From Vreelandella aquamarina (GTDB lineage: Bacteria > Pseudomonadota > Gammaproteobacteria > Pseudomonadales > Halomonadaceae): a stretch of 54,467 bases of DNA. Numbering within the stretch: the stretch's first letter is position 1; each line of letters opens with the position of its first letter. This document shows, piece after piece, positions 31,644 to 40,684 of this stretch. The DNA is taken from positions 1 through 54,467 of the forward strand of contig NZ_FODB01000023.1 of the NCBI RefSeq assembly GCF_900110265.1, given 5' to 3'. The position numbers and the translations under genes are program-made. The notes below the pieces were generated by a model, which was not told the DNA's origin, searched no databases, and saw only the letters and a list, made by a program, of their open reading frames with translations.

Positions 31644-32609
31644 ATGACCCTGACAGACCCTTCATGGCTGTTTCAGCCATTGAAACAGCGCTTGGCTGGC
31701 GGTGTTGTGGCATTAGGCGCTTGGCTGATGACAGCCAGCGCGATCGCCAACGATACTGAGCTGCCGAAAGGCCATTTTTTACTGCCCGAGTCGGGCAATA
31801 TGGTGGGCGAAGTGTATACCGTCACTGCGAGTGAAGAGGACACGCTACTGGATATTGCCCGAGCGCATAACGTGGGCTACGAAGAGATCCGCATGGCTAA
31901 CCCGGACGTGAGTCTGTGGGTGCCTGGCGAAGGCACCGAGGTCACCATTCCGGGGCAGTTCATCCTTCCTGACGAGCCTCGCACTGGTATCGTGATCAAC
32001 GTTGCCGAGCTGCGCATGTATTACTACCCCGAGGCCGAAGATGGCCATGCTCCCCGTGTCGAAACCTATCCCATCGGCATTGGCCGCGATGCCTACAATA
32101 CGCCGTTGGGTATCACCGAAACCACCATGCGCTTGGAAAATCCGGCATGGTACCCGCCTGAGTCGATCCGCCGCGAGGCCGCCGAGCGTGGTGACCCGCC
32201 GCCTGCGGTCGTACCGCCTGGACCGGATAACCCGCTGGGTCAATATGCCATTTTGTTGGATATTCCCGGTTATCTGATTCATGGCACCAATCAACCTGAC
32301 GGGATTGGTATGCGCGCCAGTCGCGGCTGTATTCGCATGTACCCCGAGGATATCGAGTCAGTCTTCTGGCGTGTGCCAGTGGGCACACAGGTGAACATCA
32401 TCGATGCGCCGATCAAGCTGGGGTGGGGAGCCGACGGCGAGGCCTACATTCAGGCGTTCACGGCGACCGATGAGCAGGCCTTTGGCATGGAAACGCTGTT
32501 GAACGTGGTGAGCCTGATCGAAGAGCATAAAGGGGAAGGTCGTGCCAACTACGAGCAGGTGAGCCGCGTGTTGGAAGAAGCCAGCGGCCAGATCGTGCCA
32601 CTTAGCTAA
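31644..32609 (+). CDS. L,D-transpeptidase (ErfK/YbiS/YnhG family)
   Basis: This 321-aa periplasmic enzyme has a signal-like segment (residues about 18-36, ending ASAIAND), a LysM-like region (YTVTASEEDTLLDIARAHNVGYEEIRMANPD) and a YkuD catalytic domain from about residue 113, with H213 in HGTN and the nucleophile C229 in SRGCIRMY. It forms 3-3 peptidoglycan cross-links or attaches proteins to peptidoglycan. The final 60 residues after the domain are helical and found in relatives. It converges with the response-regulator gene. Confidence 0.93.
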   Translation: MTLTDPSWLFQPLKQRLAGGVVALGAWLMTASAIANDTELPKGHFLLPESGNMVGEVYTVTASEEDTLLDIARAHNVGYEEIRMANPDVSLWVPGEGTEVTIPGQFILPDEPRTGIVINVAELRMYYYPEAEDGHAPRVETYPIGIGRDAYNTPLGITETTMRLENPAWYPPESIRREAAERGDPPPAVVPPGPDNPLGQYAILLDIPGYLIHGTNQPDGIGMRASRGCIRMYPEDIESVFWRVPVGTQVNIIDAPIKLGWGADGEAYIQAFTATDEQAFGMETLLNVVSLIEEHKGEGRANYEQVSRVLEEASGQIVPLS

Positions 32610-32616
32610 CCAATGT

Positions 32617-33282
32617 TCACTCGGCATCAGGCGGCAACGCGGGGACCAGCGAGAGCGCTACCGCCTGACGCACTAAGGCGGCCACATTGGCCGCTCCCAT
32701 CGCCTTCATCGCCCGCAGTCGATACACCTCGACGGTTTTGGCGCTGATGCCCATGTGATCGGCGATTTCACGGCTGGTCATGCCCTCTGCAACATGCTGC
32801 ACGATGCGCTGCTCTTTGGGGCGCAGGGCGTCGAACTCTGTTTGTAATCGTGCCAGTGCCTGGGTCTGTTGATGCTGCTGTTCGGTATGGCTGAGTGCTT
32901 GCTGCACTACATCGATGAGCTGCTGATGATTGAAGGGCTTCTCGATAAAGTCGAATGCGCCGTTCTTCAATGCTGCCACCGCCATGGGAACGTCGCCGTG
33001 ACCGGTCATCATGATGAGGGGCAGGCGGCTGCCCTGGTCAACGAGCTGTTGTTGCACCTGAAGACCACTCATACCCGGCATGCGAACGTCCAGCAGTAGC
33101 GCGCCAAAGGTTTCGTGCTCCGTGGTTAAAAAGGCGTCACCGCTGGCGAAAGCGCGGGAGGTGAGCCCTACCGATTCCAATAGCCACACCAGCGATTCCC
33201 GAAGCGCGTCGTCGTCATCGACCACCGCGATGGCGCTAGTCTTGGGCGAAGAGGCAGTCGTAGGCGCATTAGCCGAGGGCAT
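32617..33282 (-). CDS. FixJ/NarL-type response regulator
   Basis: This 221-aa regulator has a receiver domain with the acidic pocket VVDDDDA, the phospho-acceptor in LLLDVRMPGMSG and the conserved Lys in FDFIEKPFN, then a LuxR-type HTH (ALRPKEQRIVQHVAEG, SREIADHMGISAKTVEVYR). This is the FixJ/TodT/TtrR layout. I use ATG 33282, whose first base overlaps the kinase stop (TGATG); an in-frame TTG precedes it. It is certainly the partner of the PAS kinase just upstream. Confidence 0.93.
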   Translation of the reverse strand: MPSANAPTTASSPKTSAIAVVDDDDALRESLVWLLESVGLTSRAFASGDAFLTTEHETFGALLLDVRMPGMSGLQVQQQLVDQGSRLPLIMMTGHGDVPMAVAALKNGAFDFIEKPFNHQQLIDVVQQALSHTEQQHQQTQALARLQTEFDALRPKEQRIVQHVAEGMTSREIADHMGISAKTVEVYRLRAMKAMGAANVAALVRQAVALSLVPALPPDAE

Positions 33283-34811
33283 CAAACGTCGGTCTCCGTG
33301 CGTAGAAATACGTCAAAACAGGCACCTTTAGCGCTGTCGGTGCGCAGGGAGAGGGCGCCTCCCATACTTTCCACCAGTGTGCGGCTAATGGCTAGCCCCA
33401 TGCCAAGCCCTTCATCACGGGTGGTAAAAAAAGCGTCAAAAATCATGGGCTGATACCTCGGGTCGACCCCCGGCCCTTCGTCCTCCACGCTTAGCGTGAT
33501 TTGTCGCTGGCCGCTTCGCCGTGCGCTGACGCGCACTGTTTTGGCATCAACCACTCGACGGCTGGCAGTCAGCGCATTCAGCAATAAATTAACGATGACC
33601 TGTTCCAAGGCAATCGCGTCGCCGTAGATCCGCGGCAGCCCAGCGGGAAGCTCTACCGTTAGACCCACCGCTGCCTGTTGGTACTGCCAGTCGCAGAGCC
33701 CGCAGGCGGCCGTCACTACGTCAGCCAACACCAGTGGGCGTACTTGATGGCTACGCTTTCGGACGAAGCTGCGCAGATGCCGCAGACGCTGGGCGAGGCG
33801 CTGTACCTGCTCGTCGATGCGCTCTAGAGGTAGTTGAAGCTCGCTGGCGAGGGGCGTGGGTTGCTGCTGGCACTTTAGCAACGCGCCGCTGGTGTAGTTG
33901 GCAATGGCGCCTAAGGGTTGATTCAGCTCGTGGGCGATATTGGAGGCAAGTTCGCCTGCGGCAGCTAGCCGGTTAGCGTGGGCAATCTGCTCTTGGTGGC
34001 GACGCGCCTGGGCTTCTGCGGCTTTGCGGGCGCTAATATCGCGATTCACCAAGGCAAAGTGACCAGGCTCTGCCCCCCGGCTGCGGTGGGCCAGTACCAC
34101 ACTGAGCACCGGCACGCTGCCGCTTGCGGTGCGCATCTCCAGCTCACCGCTCCATGAGCCGTAACGCTCCACGGCGGGAAATACCACCTCATTTAATAAG
34201 CGCAGCGAGTCGGCTTGGTATAGCTCACTGAGTGCAGTAGACGCTTCGTTGGGCAAGGCAAAGCAGCGGCGAGCGGCTTCGTTAGCGCTGAATACCTGCT
34301 GGTTTGGCCCTAAAAACAGCACGTAGTCGGTGGTGGATTCGACCACCTGCGCCAAACGCTCGCGAGTGGCTTCAGCCTCAATACGACGTCCAACGTCTCG
34401 GGAGACGCACAGGATATCGATCAATTCGCCGGTCTCTGTATCCCGCCGGGTGCGGCTGGTGGTTTCAAACCATACGTAATGGCCCGCTTTGGCGCGGAAA
34501 CGGTAGGTTTGCTGATAGAAACCGTCGTGGTAGTAAACCCGCGGTGACTTGTTGAGCAGGTCGTTCAAATCCGCTGGGTGAAAAAGCTGATACGCGGAGA
34601 CGCCGATGAGTTCGTCGGGTTCATAGCCCAGCAGCTCCCGCGCGGCCTGAGAGGCATACAAAAACGTGCCGTCTCGGGCGTGGCGGGAGATCAGGTCGGT
34701 GGTGCTCTCGGCCAGCCACTGATAGTGGCGCTTTTCCTCCTCGAGTGCGGCGTTGCGCGCTTCTAAGGTGGCCAATTTTGCTGCTAGGGTTGCCTCTCTC
34801 TTATTGCTCAT
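33282..34811 (-). CDS. cytoplasmic PAS-PAS sensor histidine kinase
   Basis: This 509-aa kinase has no membrane segment. After a short coiled coil come two PAS domains (about 28-145, with SRHARDGTFLYASQAARELLGYEPDELIG; and about 150-262), a HisKA box with H294 (GELASNIAHELNQPLG), and a HATPase domain with N408/N412 (VIVNLLLNAL), VEDEGPGVD and GLGMGLAIS. The order matches FixL/TodS-like soluble sensors. The first PAS lacks an obvious heme-His signature, so the signal is unknown. It begins 3 bases after the 2OG oxygenase gene and overlaps the regulator gene. Confidence 0.93.
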   Translation of the reverse strand: MSNKREATLAAKLATLEARNAALEEEKRHYQWLAESTTDLISRHARDGTFLYASQAARELLGYEPDELIGVSAYQLFHPADLNDLLNKSPRVYYHDGFYQQTYRFRAKAGHYVWFETTSRTRRDTETGELIDILCVSRDVGRRIEAEATRERLAQVVESTTDYVLFLGPNQQVFSANEAARRCFALPNEASTALSELYQADSLRLLNEVVFPAVERYGSWSGELEMRTASGSVPVLSVVLAHRSRGAEPGHFALVNRDISARKAAEAQARRHQEQIAHANRLAAAGELASNIAHELNQPLGAIANYTSGALLKCQQQPTPLASELQLPLERIDEQVQRLAQRLRHLRSFVRKRSHQVRPLVLADVVTAACGLCDWQYQQAAVGLTVELPAGLPRIYGDAIALEQVIVNLLLNALTASRRVVDAKTVRVSARRSGQRQITLSVEDEGPGVDPRYQPMIFDAFFTTRDEGLGMGLAISRTLVESMGGALSLRTDSAKGACFDVFLRTETDV

Positions 34812-34814
34812 AAA

Positions 34815-35483
34815 TTAGCGGGCAGGATCTAATACGCCGCCCATGGATGCGTTGCGGCGGAACCAGCCCGCAATGCTAGCGCGAGGCTGGCGGGTGGGTA
34901 GCACTTCGTGGGGAATGGTTTCCGATAAAAAGCAGGCAAACGTACCGGCTTCGGGCACCACGCGGGCCACTTCCAGGGTTGGGTCGTCCGGGTGATAAAT
35001 CACCATTTCACCGCCGCCGTCGCTCGGCCAGTCGGGGTTCAAATAGCCGACGGTGGAAATCACGCGGTTGGCCCGCCCGCGAAAGCTGTCCAAGTGGCGC
35101 TGGTAGAAGGCTCCGGCAGGGTAGTGAGCAAAGTGGGCTTCGTACTCAAACAGGCCAAGAAATAGCGCTTGGTTGAGAGACTGCTGTAGCTCTGCCATAG
35201 CATCCAGGTATCGGCGCTGAGCGTCGCTCTCTCGGTCTAGCCAATGGATAGCATCACCCCGGATATCTTTACGTAAGTGGTGCTGCTGGCCTCGGCCAAT
35301 GCCAGCCTCATCCAGGGCGTCCAGCTCGGCCAGCTGATGAATCTCCCGGTGCAGCGCTTGACACAGAGCCGAGTCGATCACCCCTTTCCCCACATACCAA
35401 CCTTGTTCCACCAGCGCGTCGACCAGCTCCAAATGGGCTTGCGGGTCAAGGGCGGGAGAGTCCAGTTCAGATAAAGCGATCAT
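34815..35483 (-). CDS. 2-oxoglutarate/Fe(II)-dependent oxygenase (prolyl 4-hydroxylase-like)
   Basis: This 222-aa dioxygenase has the 2-His-1-Asp iron triad: H130 and D132 (YQRHLDSF) and H192 (ETIPHEVLPT), with R201 as the 2-oxoglutarate-binding Arg in RASIAGWFRR. It resembles the SM-20/PhyH-like proline hydroxylase domain proteins of proteobacteria. Its target is unknown. Its ATG overlaps the stop of the Nudix gene (ATGA) and it ends 3 bases before the sensor kinase, so the four genes are one transcript. Confidence 0.9.
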   Translation of the reverse strand: MIALSELDSPALDPQAHLELVDALVEQGWYVGKGVIDSALCQALHREIHQLAELDALDEAGIGRGQQHHLRKDIRGDAIHWLDRESDAQRRYLDAMAELQQSLNQALFLGLFEYEAHFAHYPAGAFYQRHLDSFRGRANRVISTVGYLNPDWPSDGGGEMVIYHPDDPTLEVARVVPEAGTFACFLSETIPHEVLPTRQPRASIAGWFRRNASMGGVLDPAR

Positions 35484-36151
35484 TTCGTGATTCTCGTAAC
35501 GGGCGCGCGTTCGGCTTTGGCCGAGCGACTGCTTGTGGGGGTGCGTCGTTCGGGGTAGTGGCGTAGGGCGCCGGGCGGGCGCTGATAAAGGTCAATCTCC
35601 ATTCCAAAACCCTCGGCCAACAGCTCCACCAACATCATGGCAGATAATCCCCAAATCACGTGACCATCGACGTGATAGCTGGGCACATAGTGGGCGACGC
35701 CATCGACGGTAATCACATCGGTATGGGTGCGCTGGTCGTCTAAAAAGTGGCTGAGCGGGACTTCAAAAATAGCGTCCAGCTCCGCTGGGTCTGCCACCAG
35801 CGGTAGATCCGGTGGAATAATACCCACCCAGGGCGTCACGCGAATGCCGTGAAGCGAAATCACATCCGACAGTCGCCCGAGCGGTTGCACTTGGCCAGGC
35901 GCCAGCGCAATCTCTTCTTCTGCTTCTCTCAAGGCGGTGGCGTATAGGTCGGCATCGTCCGGTTCGCGTTTGCCGCCTGGAAAAGCGACCTGACCTCGGT
36001 GGGTCGTCAAGTGGCTGGCCCGGCGTGTGAACAGCAGGGTAGGAGCAGGACGCTCGACGATGGGCATAAGCACGGCCGCCTCCGGCAGCGCTATGTGGTC
36101 TAGCCGTTGAGGGGTATGCTGTTGCAGCTGTTTGCGCAGTTTCTCTAACAT
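35480..36151 (-). CDS. CoA pyrophosphatase, Nudix family (NudL/YeaB-like)
   Basis: This 223-aa Nudix hydrolase has the CoA-pyrophosphatase signature LLFTRRASHLTTHRGQVAFPGGK followed by the Nudix box with ALREAEEEIAL. It would cleave CoA to 4'-phosphopantetheine and 3',5'-ADP. First gene of the minus-strand operon with 2OG oxygenase and two-component genes, divergent from another Nudix gene. Confidence 0.92.
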   Translation of the reverse strand: MLEKLRKQLQQHTPQRLDHIALPEAAVLMPIVERPAPTLLFTRRASHLTTHRGQVAFPGGKREPDDADLYATALREAEEEIALAPGQVQPLGRLSDVISLHGIRVTPWVGIIPPDLPLVADPAELDAIFEVPLSHFLDDQRTHTDVITVDGVAHYVPSYHVDGHVIWGLSAMMLVELLAEGFGMEIDLYQRPPGALRHYPERRTPTSSRSAKAERAPVTRITK

Positions 36152-36244
36152 AGGTGTCTCTTTACTTTGCTCTCTTTTACCCAGCCACGGTGATCATCGT
36201 CAAGCACGTTGATGCCTCGACCCACCAGCCGTAGAGAAAACGCG

Positions 36245-36802
36245 ATGAACTTTTGTAGTCAGTGTGGTGAGAAAGTCCGGTTTGCCGTTCCCGAGGGGGA
36301 CGACCGCCCCCGCTACCTGTGCGACGGCTGTGGCACGATCCACTATCAAAATCCCCGCATCGTGGCGGGTACGCTGCCGGTGAGCGGCTCCAAAGTGCTG
36401 CTCTGCAAGCGAGCGATCTCCCCTCGAAAAGGGTACTGGACGCTACCGGCGGGGTACATGGAGAACGCCGAGACCACCCAGCAGGCCGCCACGCGGGAAA
36501 CCTGGGAGGAAGCCTTCGCTGAGGTCACGCTGGGCGACTTGTACACGCTGATCGATCTTCCGCATATCAACCAAGTCTATATGATCTTTCGCGCGGATTT
36601 GGTGGGCGGCTTTGGTGCCGGGCCAGAGAGCCTGGAGGTGGCGCTATTCGAGGAACACGAGATTCCTTGGGACGCGCTGGCCTTCCCCACCATCGAGCGC
36701 ACGCTGCGCCACTACTTTGCCGACCGCGAAAACGCCGTGTTTCCGCTGCATATCAGTAAAATCACGCCCGAAGATCGCGAGCGCTATGTGGGTAGCGCCT
36801 AG
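36245..36802 (+). CDS. zinc-ribbon Nudix hydrolase
   Basis: This 185-aa protein has an N-terminal zinc ribbon (C4, C7, C26, C29) and a Nudix domain with GYMENAETTQQAATRETWEE, where the box glycine near its end is replaced by a bulky residue. The layout is like NudC-related enzymes and the widespread ADP-ribose/FAD-type Nudix family. Typical ending with HISKITPEDRERYV. ATG 36245 is used because the zinc ribbon begins at once. Substrate uncertain. Confidence 0.9.
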   Translation: MNFCSQCGEKVRFAVPEGDDRPRYLCDGCGTIHYQNPRIVAGTLPVSGSKVLLCKRAISPRKGYWTLPAGYMENAETTQQAATRETWEEAFAEVTLGDLYTLIDLPHINQVYMIFRADLVGGFGAGPESLEVALFEEHEIPWDALAFPTIERTLRHYFADRENAVFPLHISKITPEDRERYVGSA

Positions 36803-36807
36803 TCGTC

Positions 36808-37119
36808 TTAAAGGTCGGCGAGCTGCCACACGTCGTAGGCGACTTCTTCATAGGGATGCGCCAGTTTGAGCGCCGCAATAGCGGCCTGAATATGCTCGTC
36901 GGCGCAGACCAGCTCGACCTTGAACTCCTCGACGGTTTCTAGCGTGCCGATCTGACCAATATGTGGCTCTGCACCATCGAGGGGACGAAACTGGCCAGTA
37001 CCACGCGTTTGAAAGCAGGTGTGTTCGTAATCGCCAATCCGCCCCGCGCCGGTTTCGAATACGGCGTTTTTAACGCTTTCAGCACTTTCAATGGGAACAA
37101 AAAACGCGAGCTTATACAT
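36808..37119 (-). CDS. NIF3/YqfO-like domain protein (CutA-like fold)
   Basis: This 103-aa protein starts MYKLAFFVPIESAESVKNAVFETGAGRIGDYEHTCF, then GTGQFRPLDGAEPHIG and ends EVAYDVWQL. It equals the stand-alone middle domain of YqfO/NIF3-type metal-binding proteins. ATG 37119 is preceded by GGGAGG. Function not known. It converges 5 bases from the Nudix gene and is divergent from the SorC-type regulator. Confidence 0.88.
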   Translation of the reverse strand: MYKLAFFVPIESAESVKNAVFETGAGRIGDYEHTCFQTRGTGQFRPLDGAEPHIGQIGTLETVEEFKVELVCADEHIQAAIAALKLAHPYEEVAYDVWQLADL

Positions 37120-37243
37120 AATCAGAGGCCTCCCTTGGGTAATGACGTAACGCTGTACTGCCAATGTTAGCGGATAGCACACTACTGGTCTTGGCGCAGG
37201 CTTTGTATGATGGCGTTTTTCAATATAAGCGGCGAACCAACCC

Positions 37244-38197
37244 ATGGATAAGTTTGAAGTAAAGCTCGACCAAGCAGCCAGGGCCGCCTGGATGTCCTAT
37301 GTGGGCGGCATGACCCAGGATGAGATTGCCACTCAGCTTGGCGTCTCACGCCCTGGCGTCCAACGCTTACTAGCCCTGGCGCGCCAAGAGGGGTTGGTGA
37401 AAGTGCATATCGATCACCCCATTTCCACCTGTATGGCGCTGGGCAGCGCGCTGCGGGAGCGCTTCCAGCTGGCTTACTGCGACGTGGTGCCTGCGGACAC
37501 CCAGGCCCCCGAAAGCGGCGCGTACTATCTGGCCGTGGCGGGGGCCGAGCGCATTGCGCGGCTGGTGGAGCGCAGCGAGCCGCTGACGCTCTCGCTGGGG
37601 ACCGGGCGTTCGGTACGTGCGGCAGTGGAAGCGCTAAGCCGCTTGGAGCGGCCGCAGCATCGGTTTGTCTCGCTGGTGGGCAACGTGGCACGGGATGGCT
37701 CCGCCAACCGCTACGACGCCGTGATGGTGCTGGCGGATAAAACCGGCGGCGAGCGCTTTTTATTGCCTGCCCCCGTAGTGGCGGAGTCGCTGGCGGAAAA
37801 AGAGGCCATGCTGTCCCAGCGCTTGTTCAAAGCGATAGCCGATGTAGCGCGAGAGTCAGAGGCGGCGTTTATCGGCATTGGCCGTATTGACCGCCAGGCC
37901 ACGCTTTTTCAAGACCACTTCATTAGCGAAAGCGAGCTAGATGAGCTGCTGGGCCGCGAAGCGGTAGGGGAGCTACTAGGTTGGCCGCTGAACCGGCGTG
38001 GAGAGGTGATCGATTGCTCGATTACCCGACGGGTCACCAGCTTGCCGCTGGAGCGTTTTGGGAAGCACCTCATGGTGGGGATTGCCGGTGGCCGTGATAA
38101 AGCGCCTGCCATTTTAGCCGCACTGCGCGGTGGCTGGCTGAAGGGCTTGATCACCGACGAGATCGCTGCGCGGCATATCCTCGAGGCGATGGAGTGA
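37244..38197 (+). CDS. SorC/DeoR-type sugar-binding transcriptional regulator
   Basis: This 317-aa regulator has an N-terminal HTH (residues about 12-50: WMSYVGGMTQDEIATQLGV, SRPGVQRLLALARQEGLV) and a sugar-phosphate-binding domain with LGTGRSVRAAVEAL and GIGRIDRQATLFQDHFI. It stands just ahead of the polyol operon in the same direction and is its probable regulator, responding to a polyol or sugar phosphate. Start ATG 37244. Confidence 0.92.
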   Translation: MDKFEVKLDQAARAAWMSYVGGMTQDEIATQLGVSRPGVQRLLALARQEGLVKVHIDHPISTCMALGSALRERFQLAYCDVVPADTQAPESGAYYLAVAGAERIARLVERSEPLTLSLGTGRSVRAAVEALSRLERPQHRFVSLVGNVARDGSANRYDAVMVLADKTGGERFLLPAPVVAESLAEKEAMLSQRLFKAIADVARESEAAFIGIGRIDRQATLFQDHFISESELDELLGREAVGELLGWPLNRRGEVIDCSITRRVTSLPLERFGKHLMVGIAGGRDKAPAILAALRGGWLKGLITDEIAARHILEAME

Positions 38198-38361
38198 GCG
38201 CTATCTTCGCGGTTGCAACATGCAAGCAATTGAATAAATTAGCGTAAAGTCTAACGCTCCAGGCTTTGCTTTTTTTTGGCTTGCGTGCGATCTTTTGTTC
38301 GGTTGGTGATCAATAAGATCAAGGCAACAACAATGCCAATATTTGCCAAGAGGAGTGCTGT

Positions 38362-39684
38362 ATGCGTCTCGTGCGTCATTTGCCCGTCACGACCCTAGCA
38401 GCTGCTATTGCGGTAGCTGGCCAAGCCCAGGCTCAAACTGAGATCACCGTCGCCACGGTGAACAATAATGACATGGTCATTATGCAGAGCCTGACCGATG
38501 CCTTTGAGCAAGCGCACCCGGATATCACGCTGGACTGGGTGGTACTTGAGGAGAACGTGCTGCGTCAGCGCATGACCACGGATATTGCCACCGGCGGTGG
38601 GCAGTTCGACGTGATGACCATCGGTACTTATGAAGTGCCCATTTGGGCGGAACGCGGCTGGCTTGAGCCGCTGGACAGCCTGCCCGATGACTACAACGAA
38701 GACGATCTGCTGGCATCGGTACGCGACGGCTTAAGCCTGGACGGCACGCTGCACGCCCTGCCGTTCTATGCGGAAAGCTCGATGATGTATTACCGCACCG
38801 ATCTGTTTGAGCAGGCAGGCATTGAGATGCCCGAGCAGCCCACCTGGGCGCAGGTGCGCGACTGGGCCGAACAGCTCCACGGTAGCGAAGAGGGCCTGGC
38901 GGGTATCTGTTTGCGCGGCAAGCCGGGCTGGGGCGAGAACATGGCCTTTGTCTCGACGCTGGTGAACACCTTCGGCGGCCGCTGGTTTGATGAGCAGTGG
39001 AACCCGGAGCTGAACTCTGAGGCGTGGAATAACGCGATTTCGTTCTACGTAGACCTGCTCAGCAACTACGGCCCGCCAGGCGCCAGCTCCAACGGCTTTA
39101 ACGAGAACTTAGCGCTCTTCTCACGCGGTAACTGCGCCATGTGGGTCGATGCTACCTCGGCGGCAGGCAAGCTCTACGATGAGAGCGAATCCGACGTAGT
39201 CGGTACGCTTGGCTTTGCACCTGCGCCCATCGCCGAAACTCCCAAAGGTTCCCACTGGCTGTGGTCTTGGGCACTGGCTATCCCAGCCTCCTCTGAGCAT
39301 AAAGAGGCAGCTCAAGAGTTTATTACTTGGGCCACTTCTGAAGAGTATATCGAGCTTGTCGGTGAGACTAACGGCTGGACCAGCGTACCGCCGGGCACTC
39401 GTGAATCCACCTACGCTAATGAGCAGTACACCTCAGCCGCGCCGTTTGCTGGCTTCGTACTTAACGCCATTAAAGAGGCCGACCCCACCGACTCTAGCTT
39501 AGAGCCGAACCCCTATGTGGGCGTGCAGTTTGTGGGTATTCCTGAGTTCCAATCGATTGGCACTCAGGTAGGCCAAACCATTGCGGCGGCGCTGACCGGT
39601 GATACGTCGGTTGAGCAGGCGCTAGATAGCGCCCAGCGTGCTACTGAGCGCACGATGCAGCGGGCGGGCTACATCGAACGTTAA
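38362..39684 (+). CDS. polyol ABC transporter substrate-binding protein (SmoE-like)
   Basis: This 440-aa family-1 extracellular binding protein has a signal peptide ending at QAQA (residue 24) and mature parts with NNNDMVIMQSLTDAFEQAHPDI, EVPIWAERGWLEPLD and MWVDATSAAG. It resembles sorbitol/mannitol-binding SmoE. AAGAGGAG is 7 bases before the ATG. It is first in an operon with permeases, ATPase and polyol catabolic enzymes. A hairpin-terminator follows the gene, typical for keeping the binding protein in excess. Confidence 0.92.
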   Translation: MRLVRHLPVTTLAAAIAVAGQAQAQTEITVATVNNNDMVIMQSLTDAFEQAHPDITLDWVVLEENVLRQRMTTDIATGGGQFDVMTIGTYEVPIWAERGWLEPLDSLPDDYNEDDLLASVRDGLSLDGTLHALPFYAESSMMYYRTDLFEQAGIEMPEQPTWAQVRDWAEQLHGSEEGLAGICLRGKPGWGENMAFVSTLVNTFGGRWFDEQWNPELNSEAWNNAISFYVDLLSNYGPPGASSNGFNENLALFSRGNCAMWVDATSAAGKLYDESESDVVGTLGFAPAPIAETPKGSHWLWSWALAIPASSEHKEAAQEFITWATSEEYIELVGETNGWTSVPPGTRESTYANEQYTSAAPFAGFVLNAIKEADPTDSSLEPNPYVGVQFVGIPEFQSIGTQVGQTIAAALTGDTSVEQALDSAQRATERTMQRAGYIER

Positions 39685-39694
39685 TGTACTCCTG

Positions 39695-39722
39695 CGCCTG
39701 CCCGGCCACGGGCAGGCGTTTT
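39695..39722 (+). terminator. partial intra-operon terminator
   Basis: CGCCTGCCC and GGGCAGGCG form a perfect 9-bp stem with the loop GGCCAC, followed by TTTT. It lies between the binding-protein and first permease genes, so it probably attenuates the downstream part. Confidence 0.7.
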
Positions 39723-39761
39723 CGGTGGTTCTCGCAGGTCTGTTTTCTTGCAGGTATTTCC

Positions 39762-40652
39762 ATGAATAGAACACGTGCTTCTGGCCGTACGGTCGGCGGG
39801 CTGAGAACGCTTTCGCTTCAAGCGCCCGCCGTAACGCTGCTCCTGCTCTGGATGATTGTGCCCCTAGGCATGACCATCTGGTTCTCTTTCCAGCGTTACA
39901 ACTTACTGATGCCCGAGATGACCGGCTTCGCCGGGCTGGAAAACTATGAGTACCTGCTGACCGACCCCGCGCTATGGTCGGCCATGGGCACCACGCTGCT
40001 GCTGGTGGGTTGGGTGCTGGTGATTACCGTGGTGGGCGGTACGCTCTTAGCGGTTCTGTTTCAACAGGATTTTGCCGGGCGGGGCATAGCCCGCGTATTG
40101 GCGATCTCTCCCTTCTTTGTCATGCCAACGGTGAGCGCGCTGGTATGGAAAAACATGATGATGCACCCCTCTAACGGGGTGTTGGCGTGGTTAGCACAGT
40201 CGCTGGGGCTTCCTGCGCTGGACTGGTTCTCATCGCTACCGCTGACCTCCATCATCATCATCGTCTCGTGGCAGTGGCTGCCGTTTGCGCTACTGATCCT
40301 GCTGACGGCGATGCAATCGCTGGATGAAGACCAAGTGGAAGCCGCACGGATGGATGGTGCGGGGCCGCTGGCGATTTTCTTCTTTATCACGCTGCCGCAC
40401 CTAAAGCGGGCGATTAGCGTGGTGATCATGATTGAAATGATCTTCCTGCTGACGATTTTTGCCGAGATATTTGTCACCACCTCTGGTGGGCCGGGGCTCG
40501 CCACCACCAACTTGGCTTATTTGATCTACATCCAAGCGCTGCTGGATTTCGATGTGGGCATGGCCTCGGCGGGCGGGGTGATCGCTATCATTCTGGCCAA
40601 TATCGTCGCGATTTTCCTTGTCCGTATGGTCGCTAAGAACTTAGAAGACTGA
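39762..40652 (+). CDS. polyol ABC transporter permease 1 (SmoF-like)
   Basis: This 296-aa membrane protein with six predicted helices has the ABC permease EAA loop (EAARMDGAGPLAIFFFITLP) that docks to the ATPase. Resembles the MalF-type partner in sorbitol/mannitol transporters. ATG 39762 fits better than the far-upstream frame start, which runs through the intergenic hairpin. 32 bases separate it from permease 2. Confidence 0.92.
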   Translation: MNRTRASGRTVGGLRTLSLQAPAVTLLLLWMIVPLGMTIWFSFQRYNLLMPEMTGFAGLENYEYLLTDPALWSAMGTTLLLVGWVLVITVVGGTLLAVLFQQDFAGRGIARVLAISPFFVMPTVSALVWKNMMMHPSNGVLAWLAQSLGLPALDWFSSLPLTSIIIIVSWQWLPFALLILLTAMQSLDEDQVEAARMDGAGPLAIFFFITLPHLKRAISVVIMIEMIFLLTIFAEIFVTTSGGPGLATTNLAYLIYIQALLDFDVGMASAGGVIAIILANIVAIFLVRMVAKNLED

Positions 40653-40684
40653 CCCCAGCACCAGGGCGTCTTGGGAGCATTTCA

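Noticed and set aside
31510-31713. 67-aa minus-strand frame overlapping the L,D-transpeptidase start
   Set aside because: No ribosome site and no recognisable family; kept only as possible debris.
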